A DNA stretch of 37,553 bases from Candidatus Cloacimonadota bacterium (lineage in GTDB: Bacteria > Cloacimonadota > Cloacimonadia > Cloacimonadales > Cloacimonadaceae). Shown piece by piece: positions 9,142 to 17,554 of this stretch. Numbering within the stretch: the first letter of the stretch is position 1; every line of letters begins with the position of its first letter. The notes under the pieces were generated by a model. It was not told where the DNA came from and made no database searches. It was given only the letters and a program-made list of their open reading frames with translations. Where the stretch lies: the NCBI GenBank assembly GCA_020532215.1, contig JAJBBF010000065.1, positions 1 through 37,553 of the forward strand, written 5' to 3'. Position numbers and translations under genes: made by a program.

Positions 9142-10133
9142 TGCCTTTGCACAACGCCAAATTCTCAGCTTTCGGCAGCCACGCTCCGGCCAAGATCGTG
9201 AACAATTACGATCTGGAGAAGATCGTGGAGACCTCGGACGAATGGATACGCACCCGCACCGGAATGTTCGAGCGCCATTACTGCACGCCCGAAGAGGCAG
9301 CCAGCGATATTGCCACCATCGCTGCCACCAATGCCATAGAAGCCTCGCGGGTGAAATACAAGGATATCGACCTGATCATCACGGGCACCGTCACCGGCGA
9401 CCATCCCTTCCCCTCCACCGCCTGCATCATCCAGAAAAAACTGGGGCTGAAAAGCATTCCGGCCTTTGACATCTCCGCCGGCTGCACCGGCTTCGTTTAC
9501 GCCCTGGACATGGCCAAAAACTACGTGGAGAACGGGACAGCGCAAAACGTGCTGGTGGTGGGAGTGGATATCCTGACCAAGATCACCAATTGGACCGACC
9601 GCAACACCTGCGTCCTCTTCGGCGACGGCGCCGGCGCTACGGTTGTTTCCCGCGCCAAACGGAGCGACGTTTCCCGGATCATCGATTCCCTCATTTACGC
9701 CGACGGCAGCCAGAGCGAACTGCTGTTCCAGGCCGCGGGCGGCTCCAGGATGCCGGCCAGCCACGAAACGGTGGACCAAAACCTCCACACCGTCTATATG
9801 GAGGGCAACCGTATCTTTAAAAACGCCATCCGCTCCATGTTCGCTTCCACGGACGAACTGCTGAAGCGAAACAAGCTGGAAGCCGCTGATGTGGACTGGG
9901 TGATACCCCACCAGGCCAATCTGCGCATCATCGAGGGTTTGGCCGATAAACTCCGCGTCCCGATGAGCAAGGTGATAGTGAACATCGAAAAGTTCGGCAA
10001 CACTTCCTCAGCCACCATCCCCCTGGCATTGGACGAGGCGATCCGCTCCAAAAAGGTCCGCCGCGGGGACATCATCCTCCTCACCTCCTTCGGCGCCGGC
10101 CTCACCTGGGGCAGCATCCTGGCCAGATATTGA
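9141..10133 (+). CDS. fabH: 3-oxoacyl-ACP synthase III
   Basis: SDEWIRTRTGM, DISAGCTGFVYAL, VDWVIPHQANLRI, FGNTSSATIPLAL. Confidence 0.96.
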   Translation: MPLHNAKFSAFGSHAPAKIVNNYDLEKIVETSDEWIRTRTGMFERHYCTPEEAASDIATIAATNAIEASRVKYKDIDLIITGTVTGDHPFPSTACIIQKKLGLKSIPAFDISAGCTGFVYALDMAKNYVENGTAQNVLVVGVDILTKITNWTDRNTCVLFGDGAGATVVSRAKRSDVSRIIDSLIYADGSQSELLFQAAGGSRMPASHETVDQNLHTVYMEGNRIFKNAIRSMFASTDELLKRNKLEAADVDWVIPHQANLRIIEGLADKLRVPMSKVIVNIEKFGNTSSATIPLALDEAIRSKKVRRGDIILLTSFGAGLTWGSILARY

Positions 10134-10143
10134 GGTGGCGCGC

Positions 10144-11079
10144 ATGAAAACAGCTTTCGTTTTTCCCGGACAGGGAGCCCAGTATGTGGGCATGGCGCGG
10201 GATTTCTGCGAACTTGAACCAGAATTCGCCGCCGTGCTGGACGATTTTGACCGCCGCCACGGAACCATGCTGCGCCAGATCATGAGCGAGGGCCCCGAAG
10301 AACTTTTAAAAGAGACCCGCCACACCCAGCCGGCCATCCTTTTCCACAGCATCTGCGCCCTCAGGCTTTTCCAGCAGCACTCGGACCTCAGGCCGGATTT
10401 CGTGGCCGGACACTCCCTGGGCGAATTCACCGCTTTGGTGGCCAACGGCACCCTGGACTGGCAGGACGCCTTGCATCTGGTGCACAAACGCGGGGAATTC
10501 ATGATCGAGGCCAACGCCGGCACGCCCTTTGGCATGGCCGCTGTGATCGGCCTGGAAGCCCAGGCTGTGATCGAAGCCTGCGCCGAAGCCGAAGCCGAGG
10601 GACTGGTGCGCGCGGTGAATTTCAACACTCCCACCCAAACCGTGATCTCCGGCACCGCCGCCGGGATCGCCAAGGCCAAAGAGCTGCTTGTCGCCAAAGG
10701 CGCCAAAAGGGTTGTGCCGCTGATCGTGGGCGGCCCTTTCCACACTCCGCTGATCGAGCGGGCCAGCCTCTGGCTGGCTGAGGAGATGGAGGGAATGCAG
10801 TTTCGCGATTCTGCCATTCCCGCGGTCTCGAACGTTGATGCCGCGGCGGCCACGAAGGGCAGTATCAGCCGGGAAAAACTGGTTCGCCAGGTGGTTTCCC
10901 CGGTGCTCTGGGTGGATAGCGTCCGGGCTTTGCGAGCGGCGGGCGTTACCCAGTTCATCGAGTTTGGACCCCAAAAAATCCTGAGCGGTATGATAAAGAA
11001 CATTGACAAAGAAGCCGTGGTTTTAAATTTTGGCCAGGCTGCGGAACTGGATGAGTTGCTCAGCGCTCTGGGATCATAA
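10144..11079 (+). CDS. fabD: Malonyl-CoA:ACP transacylase
   Basis: MKTAFVFPGQGAQYVGM, GHSLGEFTAL. ORF opens at GTG 10135; ATG at 10144 preferred. Confidence 0.95.
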   Translation: MKTAFVFPGQGAQYVGMARDFCELEPEFAAVLDDFDRRHGTMLRQIMSEGPEELLKETRHTQPAILFHSICALRLFQQHSDLRPDFVAGHSLGEFTALVANGTLDWQDALHLVHKRGEFMIEANAGTPFGMAAVIGLEAQAVIEACAEAEAEGLVRAVNFNTPTQTVISGTAAGIAKAKELLVAKGAKRVVPLIVGGPFHTPLIERASLWLAEEMEGMQFRDSAIPAVSNVDAAAATKGSISREKLVRQVVSPVLWVDSVRALRAAGVTQFIEFGPQKILSGMIKNIDKEAVVLNFGQAAELDELLSALGS

Positions 11080-11092
11080 AAAAGAATGAATT

Positions 11093-11851
11093 ATGGAAAC
11101 AGCAAAATATAACCTTCAGGGCAAGACGGTGGTGATCACCGGCTCGGCCCGCGGGATAGGTTTCGCCATCGCTGAAGCTTTTGCCGCTCAAAACGCCCAC
11201 GTGGTGATCGTGGACCTTGCCCGCGAAAGCGTGGATAAAGCCGTCCAAAGCCTTACCGGAAAAGGATATTCCGCCTCCGGCCAGGTGGGCGATGTCACCT
11301 CCGGCGAGGTAATGGAAGCCCTGTTTGCCGCGGTCGTGGCCGAATGCGGCGGGATCGACTGCCTGGTAAACAACGCCGGGATCACCCGCGACAACCTGCT
11401 TCTGCGCATGAAGCAGGAGGAATGGGATCTGGTGATCAGGATCAATCTAAGCGGCACTTTTGTCTGCACCCAGAAAGTTTTCAGGCACATGATGAAGGCG
11501 CGCGGCGGCTCGATCATCAATATCGCCAGCGTGATCGGCATCATGGGCAATGCCGGCCAGGCCAATTACGCCGCTTCCAAAGGCGGCATCATCGCCTTCA
11601 CCAAAAGCTGTGCCAAAGAATTTGCCTCCCGGGGCGTGAGGGTGAACGCCATCGCTCCAGGATTCATCGAAACAGAAATGACCGCCACCCTTCCCGAGGA
11701 AGTGGTGGCGTCCTACGCCAAAGCCATCCCGCTCCAGAAAATGGGTACCCCGGCCGATGTGGCCAGGCTCTGCCTCTTCCTGGCCGCGGATGACAGCGCC
11801 TATATCACCGGCCAGACCATCGCCATCGACGGCGGCCTGACCATGCACTGA
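11093..11851 (+). CDS. fabG: 3-oxoacyl-ACP reductase
   Basis: SDR motifs [19 protein letters not shown]; position in FASII cluster. Confidence 0.93.
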   Translation: METAKYNLQGKTVVITGSARGIGFAIAEAFAAQNAHVVIVDLARESVDKAVQSLTGKGYSASGQVGDVTSGEVMEALFAAVVAECGGIDCLVNNAGITRDNLLLRMKQEEWDLVIRINLSGTFVCTQKVFRHMMKARGGSIINIASVIGIMGNAGQANYAASKGGIIAFTKSCAKEFASRGVRVNAIAPGFIETEMTATLPEEVVASYAKAIPLQKMGTPADVARLCLFLAADDSAYITGQTIAIDGGLTMH

Positions 11852-11915
11852 ACGCGTTGAACGGGAAACCATTCAATATAGAGAAAACCACACTTCAATA
11901 ATCATAGGAGGAATA

Positions 11916-12149
11916 ATGGATATTGAAGCCAAAGTCAAACAGATCGTGATGGACAAACTCGGAGTGGAAGAAGCTCAGATCGTTCCCTCCGCCAACTTCA
12001 TCGAAGACCTGCGTGCCGATTCCCTGGACACAGTGGAACTGGTCATGGCATTTGAAGAAGAATTCTCGATCAACATCCCTGATGAAGATCAGGATAAGCT
12101 CCGCACAGTCGGACAAGCCATCGATTACCTGAAGGCAAAGCTGGCTTAA
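11916..12149 (+). CDS. acpP: Acyl carrier protein
   Basis: [20 protein letters not shown] phosphopantetheine site; strong RBS AGGAGG. Confidence 0.97.
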   Translation: MDIEAKVKQIVMDKLGVEEAQIVPSANFIEDLRADSLDTVELVMAFEEEFSINIPDEDQDKLRTVGQAIDYLKAKLA

Positions 12150-12162
12150 AACCCCAAAACCG

Positions 12163-12210
12163 CGAATCAATCCTGATAGCTTCTGTTATCAGGATTGATT
12201 CCACCTTTTT
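12163..12210 (+). terminator. Intrinsic terminator or attenuator between acpP and fabF
   Basis: GAATCAATCCTGATA (12163-12177) and TATCAGGATTGATTC (12186-12200): perfect 15-bp stem, 8-nt loop, followed by CACCTTTTTT. Confidence 0.75.
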
Positions 12211-12284
12211 TATCGCCAAGCGGAACCAAACCGGCCGGACCCAAGACCAGTATGGCCGGGCAATCTGAACATGAGGATCCAGTT

Positions 12285-13523
12285 ATGAAAAAAAGAGTGG
12301 TAATCACCGGCATGGGAGCCCTGACCCCGGTGGGGCACAACGTGGCCGAAACCTGGAACAGCCTGGTGAACGGAGTTTCCGGGGTGGACACGATAAGCAA
12401 TTTTGATACCTCCGCTCTCTCCGCCAAGATCGCCGGCCAGATCAAGAATTTTAATCCCGAAGAGCATTTTGACCCCAAAGAAGCCCGCAAAATGGACATC
12501 TACACCCACTACGCCCTGGTGGCGGCGCGCGAGGCCGTGAAAGACGCCGGCATCGATCCCGCCAAACAGGATGGAAGCCGCGTGGGCGTGATCACCGGAG
12601 TGGGCATTGGCGGCATCCTCACCTTTCAAGAAGAAACCGTTAAAAACCACGAACATGGCCCGCGCCGCATCAGCCCCTTCTTCATTCCCAAGATGATCTC
12701 CAACATCGCGGCCGCCCACATCGCCATCGAGCATGGTTTTAAGGGACCCAATTTCAGCATCGCCAGCGCCTGCGCCAGCGCCAATCACGCCATCGGAACC
12801 TCTTTCCGCGCCATTCAGTATGGCGACGCGGACATCATTATCAGCGGCGGAGCCGAGGCGGGCGTAACCTCTCTGGGAGTTGGCGGATTCTGCGCTCTGA
12901 GAGCGCTTTCCACCCGCAATGACGATCCCAAGGCCGCTTCCCGGCCCTTCGACTCCGAGCGCGACGGCTTTGTGATGAGCGAAGGCGCCGCCTTTCTGGT
13001 GCTGGAGGAACTTGAGCATGCCAAAGCCCGCGGAGCCAGGATCTATGCCGAACTGGCCGGATACGCCGCCACCGACGACGCCTACCACATCACCGCGCCA
13101 CTGGAAGACGGTTCCGGCAGCGCCGCGGCCATGCTGGGCGCCATCGCCGACGCCGGGCTGCAACCAACTGACATCCAGTACGTGAACGCCCACGGAACTT
13201 CCACCCCCCTCAATGACAAAGGGGAAACCATCTCCCTGAAAAATTGTTTTGGCGACCACGCCTGCAAACTCAAGATCAATTCCACCAAATCCATGGTGGG
13301 CCACATGCTGGGTGCCGCCGCCGGGATCGAGGCCATCGTCTGCGTGAAAACCATCGAAACCGGCATCCTGCATCCCACCATCAACCTGACCCATCCCGAC
13401 CCCGATTGCGACCTGGATTATGTGCCCAATTCCGCGCAAAAGCTTGAAGTCACGAACGCCCTTTCCAATTCCCTGGGCTTTGGCGGGCACAACTCCGCCA
13501 TCGTGATCAGAAAATACGTCTGA
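12285..13523 (+). CDS. fabF: 3-oxoacyl-ACP synthase II
   Basis: MKKRVVITGMGALTPVGHN, ASACASANHAIG, VNAHGTSTPLNDKGE, NSLGFGGHN. The longer ORF opens at 12195; ATG 12285 fits the family. Confidence 0.96.
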   Translation: MKKRVVITGMGALTPVGHNVAETWNSLVNGVSGVDTISNFDTSALSAKIAGQIKNFNPEEHFDPKEARKMDIYTHYALVAAREAVKDAGIDPAKQDGSRVGVITGVGIGGILTFQEETVKNHEHGPRRISPFFIPKMISNIAAAHIAIEHGFKGPNFSIASACASANHAIGTSFRAIQYGDADIIISGGAEAGVTSLGVGGFCALRALSTRNDDPKAASRPFDSERDGFVMSEGAAFLVLEELEHAKARGARIYAELAGYAATDDAYHITAPLEDGSGSAAAMLGAIADAGLQPTDIQYVNAHGTSTPLNDKGETISLKNCFGDHACKLKINSTKSMVGHMLGAAAGIEAIVCVKTIETGILHPTINLTHPDPDCDLDYVPNSAQKLEVTNALSNSLGFGGHNSAIVIRKYV

Positions 13524-13585
13524 ACCGCTGAAACCTGTGGAGGGCCCGGCCCTGGAGCTGCGGGTTTGGATGAACTGAGGCAAGA

Positions 13586-14353
13586 TTGAGCAAGATCATA
13601 CAGAAGATCGTTGAATATTTCAACGGCAAAAAGATAGCAGAGCACTATCCCAAGTGGGAAAAAAGCCTGGCCCAACTGCAAAAGAGGATCGAATACAGCT
13701 TTCACGACCTCACCCTGCTCAAGGCCGCGCTTACCCACAAATCCTATCTGCGCCGCAATTTCGGCGACCACAAGACTCCCTCGCCCTTCGAACGGATGGA
13801 GTTTCTGGGCGATTCCATCCTCGGCTTCATCGTCTCCAAGGAACTCTTTGCCCGCCATCCCGACGAGCAGGAGGGAAAACTCAGCAAACTAAAGTCCAAG
13901 ATCGTCTCCGAAACCTACCTCACCTTCAAAGCCAACGCCCTCGACCTCGGCAAATACCTGCTGCTCAGCCCCGAGGAACAGCAATCCGGCGGCGCCAAAA
14001 AACCCTCCATCCTCAGCGACACCGTGGAAGCCCTGATCTGCGCAATCTATCTGGACAGCGGCATCTCCTCAGCCACCCGCTTCATCAAAAACCAGATCCT
14101 CACAGACTATGAGACCACGGTGAACCGCAACGAGCTGGTGAACTACAAAAGCATCCTCCAGGAACACCTGCAATCCCGCAGCGAAGAGCCGCCACGCTAT
14201 ATCACCATCGCCGAGGAAGGCCCCGAACACAACAAGACCTTTGTGGTGGAAGCCCGCCAGGGCAATGAACTGCTGGGCCGCGGCAAAGGCGGCACCAAAA
14301 AAAACGCCCAGCAGGAAGCCGCCCGCGCCGCCTGCCAGAAACTGGGCATCTGA
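13586..14353 (+). CDS. rnc: Ribonuclease III
   Basis: RMEFLGDSILGFIVSKELF signature, C-terminal dsRBD (GRGKGGTKKNAQQEAARAA); TTG start. Confidence 0.95.
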   Translation: MSKIIQKIVEYFNGKKIAEHYPKWEKSLAQLQKRIEYSFHDLTLLKAALTHKSYLRRNFGDHKTPSPFERMEFLGDSILGFIVSKELFARHPDEQEGKLSKLKSKIVSETYLTFKANALDLGKYLLLSPEEQQSGGAKKPSILSDTVEALICAIYLDSGISSATRFIKNQILTDYETTVNRNELVNYKSILQEHLQSRSEEPPRYITIAEEGPEHNKTFVVEARQGNELLGRGKGGTKKNAQQEAARAACQKLGI

Positions 14354-14432
14354 GCCGTCCTCCGATTCCGGGCCCCAGCGTTCCAGAACAAGCTGTGGAT
14401 CCAATTTTTTCTGGATGTTTCCTTACCCGGCC

Positions 14433-14515
14433 CCCATTATCATTACGGGATAAATACGGGATCAATACGGATGAAATCCGTATTGATCCCGTATTTATCC
14501 CGTAATGATAATGGG
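14433..14515 (+). repeat. Perfect palindrome, 40-bp arms with 3-nt spacer
   Basis: Left arm 14433-14472 CCCATTATCATTACGGGATAAATACGGGATCAATACGGAT; right arm 14476-14515 is its exact reverse complement; spacer GAA. Confidence 0.95.
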
Positions 14516-14659
14516 AGCGACCCTGGATGAGCAGGTTGAAAAACCTGGCCCAGGGACTGTTCAGGACTGCCTTTGATCCTGCCGGCGCAACCAGGCCAGG
14601 GAGCTTGCTGAAACTATTGCGCTCCTAATTCCTTTGACTGGCACGATTATTGCATAAAA

Positions 14660-15637
14660 ATGATGCAACAACTGAGGATACGGGAGGAAACGATGCATCC
14701 AGTTTCTCAGGCCGAGAGTTCCGGGGTTTTGATCCATCCGCTTTTTTTGGGCATGCGCGGCTGTCCCGGCCGCTGCGTTTATTGCGATCAGGACAAGCTG
14801 AGCGGCAGCAGCGGCTATGATCTGGAAGAGAGCGTGGCCAGGGTGAGGGAGTTTGTGCGGCATCATCCGGAGCGGGAAAAGCAGGTGGCTTTTTACGGCG
14901 GGACTTTCACCGCTTGGGAGCGGGATTCGCGGGAAAAGTTGCTGCGCGGGGTTAGTGAGGTTTGTGACGCGCGGACCAGTTTCCGCATCTCCACCCATCC
15001 CCTGTATGTGAGCGAGGAGATCCTGGCTTGGTGCAAAAATTGGAACATCCGCACCATCGAACTGGGCATCCAGGATTTCAACCCAGAGGTTTTGGCCTTG
15101 TCCGGCCGCGGCTATAGCGGCCAGGAAGCCCTGGAAGCCGCTTACCGGGTGAAAAAGCAGGGTTTTGAACTGGGGATCCAACTGATGCCGGGCTTGCCGG
15201 GATGGTCGGAAGCCAGCCTGGAAGAGAACCGGCGGATCCTGGCCGAACTGAAGCCTGATCTCTTGCGGCTCTATCCCCTCATCGTGATCCGCGGCACCGC
15301 TTTGGAACAGCTTTTCAACAGCGGGGAATACTTTCCGCTGAGCCTGGAGGAGGCAATAACCCAGTGCGCGGACTATTATCCCGTGGCCCGGCGCGCCGGA
15401 TTCCGCATCATCAAGCTGGGCATCCCCTCGAACATCGATCCGGCCGAGATCGCCGGCGGACCCTGGCATCCGGCTTTTGGCGAACTGGTGAAGGCGGAAC
15501 TGGCGGCCCGCAAAGTTCTGGCCATTGATCCGCAGGAGCAGGCAGTGACCTTAAGCAGAGATGAGATCCGCCTGCTGAAAGCGCATGGCGGGGCGGCGCT
15601 GCAAAAAGTTCAGGATTGGTTCGAACAGCACTCCTGA
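14660..15637 (+). CDS. Radical SAM protein (Elp3-like/COG1243-type)
   Basis: GCPGRCVYCDQ (CxxxCxxC), FYGGTFTAW, ELGIQ; located immediately after rnc as in several phyla. Start could also be ATG 14693. Confidence 0.85.
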   Translation: MMQQLRIREETMHPVSQAESSGVLIHPLFLGMRGCPGRCVYCDQDKLSGSSGYDLEESVARVREFVRHHPEREKQVAFYGGTFTAWERDSREKLLRGVSEVCDARTSFRISTHPLYVSEEILAWCKNWNIRTIELGIQDFNPEVLALSGRGYSGQEALEAAYRVKKQGFELGIQLMPGLPGWSEASLEENRRILAELKPDLLRLYPLIVIRGTALEQLFNSGEYFPLSLEEAITQCADYYPVARRAGFRIIKLGIPSNIDPAEIAGGPWHPAFGELVKAELAARKVLAIDPQEQAVTLSRDEIRLLKAHGGAALQKVQDWFEQHS

Positions 15638-15682
15638 CCTGGCTTGCTGGCGCGGGAAGAGCCAAGCGGAAAAACATTTTTC

Positions 15683-15790
15683 TTGGCAGGATCGCAAAAG
15701 CGTTTATAATGTAATCAGCCTACAGACACTACATAGAATACCCTCCGATACGTGGGAACACCGCCCGGTGATTCCCACGTTTTTTTTCCC
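15683..15790 (+). ncRNA. Candidate short transcript (promoter 15683-15710, terminator 15750-15788)
   Basis: TTGGCA-N16-TATAAT at 15683-15710, then an ACGTGGGAACACCGCCCGGTGATTCCCACGTTTTTTTT terminator hairpin ~70 nt downstream of the predicted TSS; no supportable ORF. Confidence 0.4.
15750..15789 (+). terminator. Intrinsic terminator
   Basis: ACGTGGGAA...TTCCCACGT with inner CACC/GGTG stem, followed by a T-run. Confidence 0.85.
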
Positions 15791-15956
15791 GCCGCGAACC
15801 GTTCGACAGCGGCGATGAGAGGATCTGAGTTGACCCGCCAGCCTTGCCGGATGAAGCTATGATTACCGGGCAGGCGCTTTTTGCCGGGCAAATTTTTCAT
15901 TGACATCCTGCCCGGCCCGACCAAGTTTGGCGGCACTTGAAGACAGGGAGAAAAAA

Positions 15957-16625
15957 GTGGAAGAACTGCTGAGGCTGGAGATAAGAAGCCTGTTTTACGG
16001 AACCAAGACCATCCTGCGCGGCCTTGAGCTGAGCGTTTCCAAGGGCGAAAGGATCCTGATCGTGGGTCCCACCGGAGCGGGGAAAAGCTCGCTGCTGAAG
16101 ACGCTCAACCTGATGAATCAAAGTTACGAGGGCAGCATCCTTTTGCAGGGAGAGGACCTGCGCGAATACGAGCCCGAGGTATTGCGCAGCCGGATCTGCC
16201 TGGTGATGCAGGAACCTTTTCTGGAGCCGGGAACGGTGCAGGAAGCCCTGGACGCCCCGCTGCATTACCACGCTTTGCGCCACCGCGACCTCACCGGCCG
16301 GGACCAGCGGGTGAAAAACCTCTTCAAGAGCTTCCAACTGGGCTCCGAACTGATGGACCAGAGCAGCGAAAAGCTTTCCGGCGGGGAAAAACAGCGGGTG
16401 GCCCTGATCCGCGCTTTGCAGCTTAATCCCGAGGTGCTGTTGCTGGATGAGATCAGCTCCGCCCTGGACCAGAAAACCTCCGCCATCATTTCGGACTGCG
16501 TTTTCAGCAACTATCCCGGAACGGTGATCGCGATCTCCCACGATCCGCTCTGGCAGGACCGCTGGCAGCGGATCTGGAGCCTGGAAGGCGGAACCCTCAA
16601 AGACAGGGTCCGGGGGAGGCAATAA
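15957..16625 (+). CDS. ABC transporter ATP-binding protein, FetA (YbbL)-like
   Basis: Walker A GPTGAGKSS, signature LSGGEKQR, Walker B VLLLDEISSALD. Adjacent to FetB-like permease. GTG start inferred at 15957; ORF open from 15900. Confidence 0.85.
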   Translation: MEELLRLEIRSLFYGTKTILRGLELSVSKGERILIVGPTGAGKSSLLKTLNLMNQSYEGSILLQGEDLREYEPEVLRSRICLVMQEPFLEPGTVQEALDAPLHYHALRHRDLTGRDQRVKNLFKSFQLGSELMDQSSEKLSGGEKQRVALIRALQLNPEVLLLDEISSALDQKTSAIISDCVFSNYPGTVIAISHDPLWQDRWQRIWSLEGGTLKDRVRGRQ

Positions 16626-17392
16626 TGGATATCAGCTATCTGGGACTCGGCCTGTCGGCCCTGCTGCTGGTTTTTCCCCTGCTCATCTTCTGGCATCTGA
16701 AGCTGGACCTCAGCAAACAGCTGTTCACCTCCTTTGCCCGCATGATCGTGCAGCTGGCCGTGATCGGCCTGGTGCTGCAATTCATCTTTCAGCAAAAGAA
16801 CCTCTGGCTCACCCTGCTGTGGATGCTGGTGATGATCGCCAACGCCATCTTCACCCTGCGGGGCCGGCTCAAATTCCAGCGCCGGGTGCTGCTGCCCGTT
16901 CTGATCATGGCTTTGGGCACAGCCAGCCTGGTGGTGATGCCCTGGGTGCTGCTGCTGGTGGTGAGGCCCAAGCCCTTTTTCGATCCCACCTACGCCATCC
17001 CCATCTACGGCATGGTGCTGGGCAACAGCATGAACAGCTGCGCCCTGGCCCTGGAGCGCTTTGAAAGCGGCCTCAGCGACAATTGGCCAGCCTATTACAC
17101 GCGGCTGAGCCTGGGCGCCAGCCTCTGGGAGGCGATCCTGCCGGCCTTTAAAAAAGCGCTGCACGCCTCGCTGCTGCCGCAATTGCTCACCATTGCCTCG
17201 ATCGGCGTGGTGAGCCTGCCCGGCATGATGTCGGGCCAGATCCTTGGCGGCGCTTCGCCCCTGGTGGCCATCAAATACCAGATGATGATCATGATCTGCA
17301 TCTTCAGCGGAGTTACCCTCACGGATTATCTGGCCATCCGGCTCTATCTGAAACGCCGCTTCGACAAATACCACCTCCCCGTGGAAGGCTGA
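16625..17392 (+). CDS. ABC transporter permease, FetB (YbbM/UPF0014)-like
   Basis: YAIPIYGMVLGNSMNSCALALERF and GVVSLPGMMSGQILGGASPLVAIKYQMMIM are family hallmarks. Confidence 0.92.
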   Translation: MDISYLGLGLSALLLVFPLLIFWHLKLDLSKQLFTSFARMIVQLAVIGLVLQFIFQQKNLWLTLLWMLVMIANAIFTLRGRLKFQRRVLLPVLIMALGTASLVVMPWVLLLVVRPKPFFDPTYAIPIYGMVLGNSMNSCALALERFESGLSDNWPAYYTRLSLGASLWEAILPAFKKALHASLLPQLLTIASIGVVSLPGMMSGQILGGASPLVAIKYQMMIMICIFSGVTLTDYLAIRLYLKRRFDKYHLPVEG

Positions 17393-17554
17393 ACTTCCCG
17401 AACCTTTTTGCTGCCCGGAAATACCGCCAGACTGAACCCGGGAAAAGATCCCGGGCAGGGGCAAGGAAAAACCTTGACAACAGAGCACGCTGCCTGAATG
17501 AGTTTTTGCAGTGATAAATTTCCAAGTCCGCTCTGGCGGCAAGGATCAAACAAT

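Noticed and set aside
12210-13583. 457-aa minus-strand ORF opposite fabF
   Set aside because: Glycine/histidine/valine-rich antisense translation of a clear FabF gene; typical GC-codon shadow ORF.
15585-15818. 77-aa plus-strand ORF
   Set aside because: Crosses the radical SAM stop, the promoter-like motif and the terminator; composition not protein-like.
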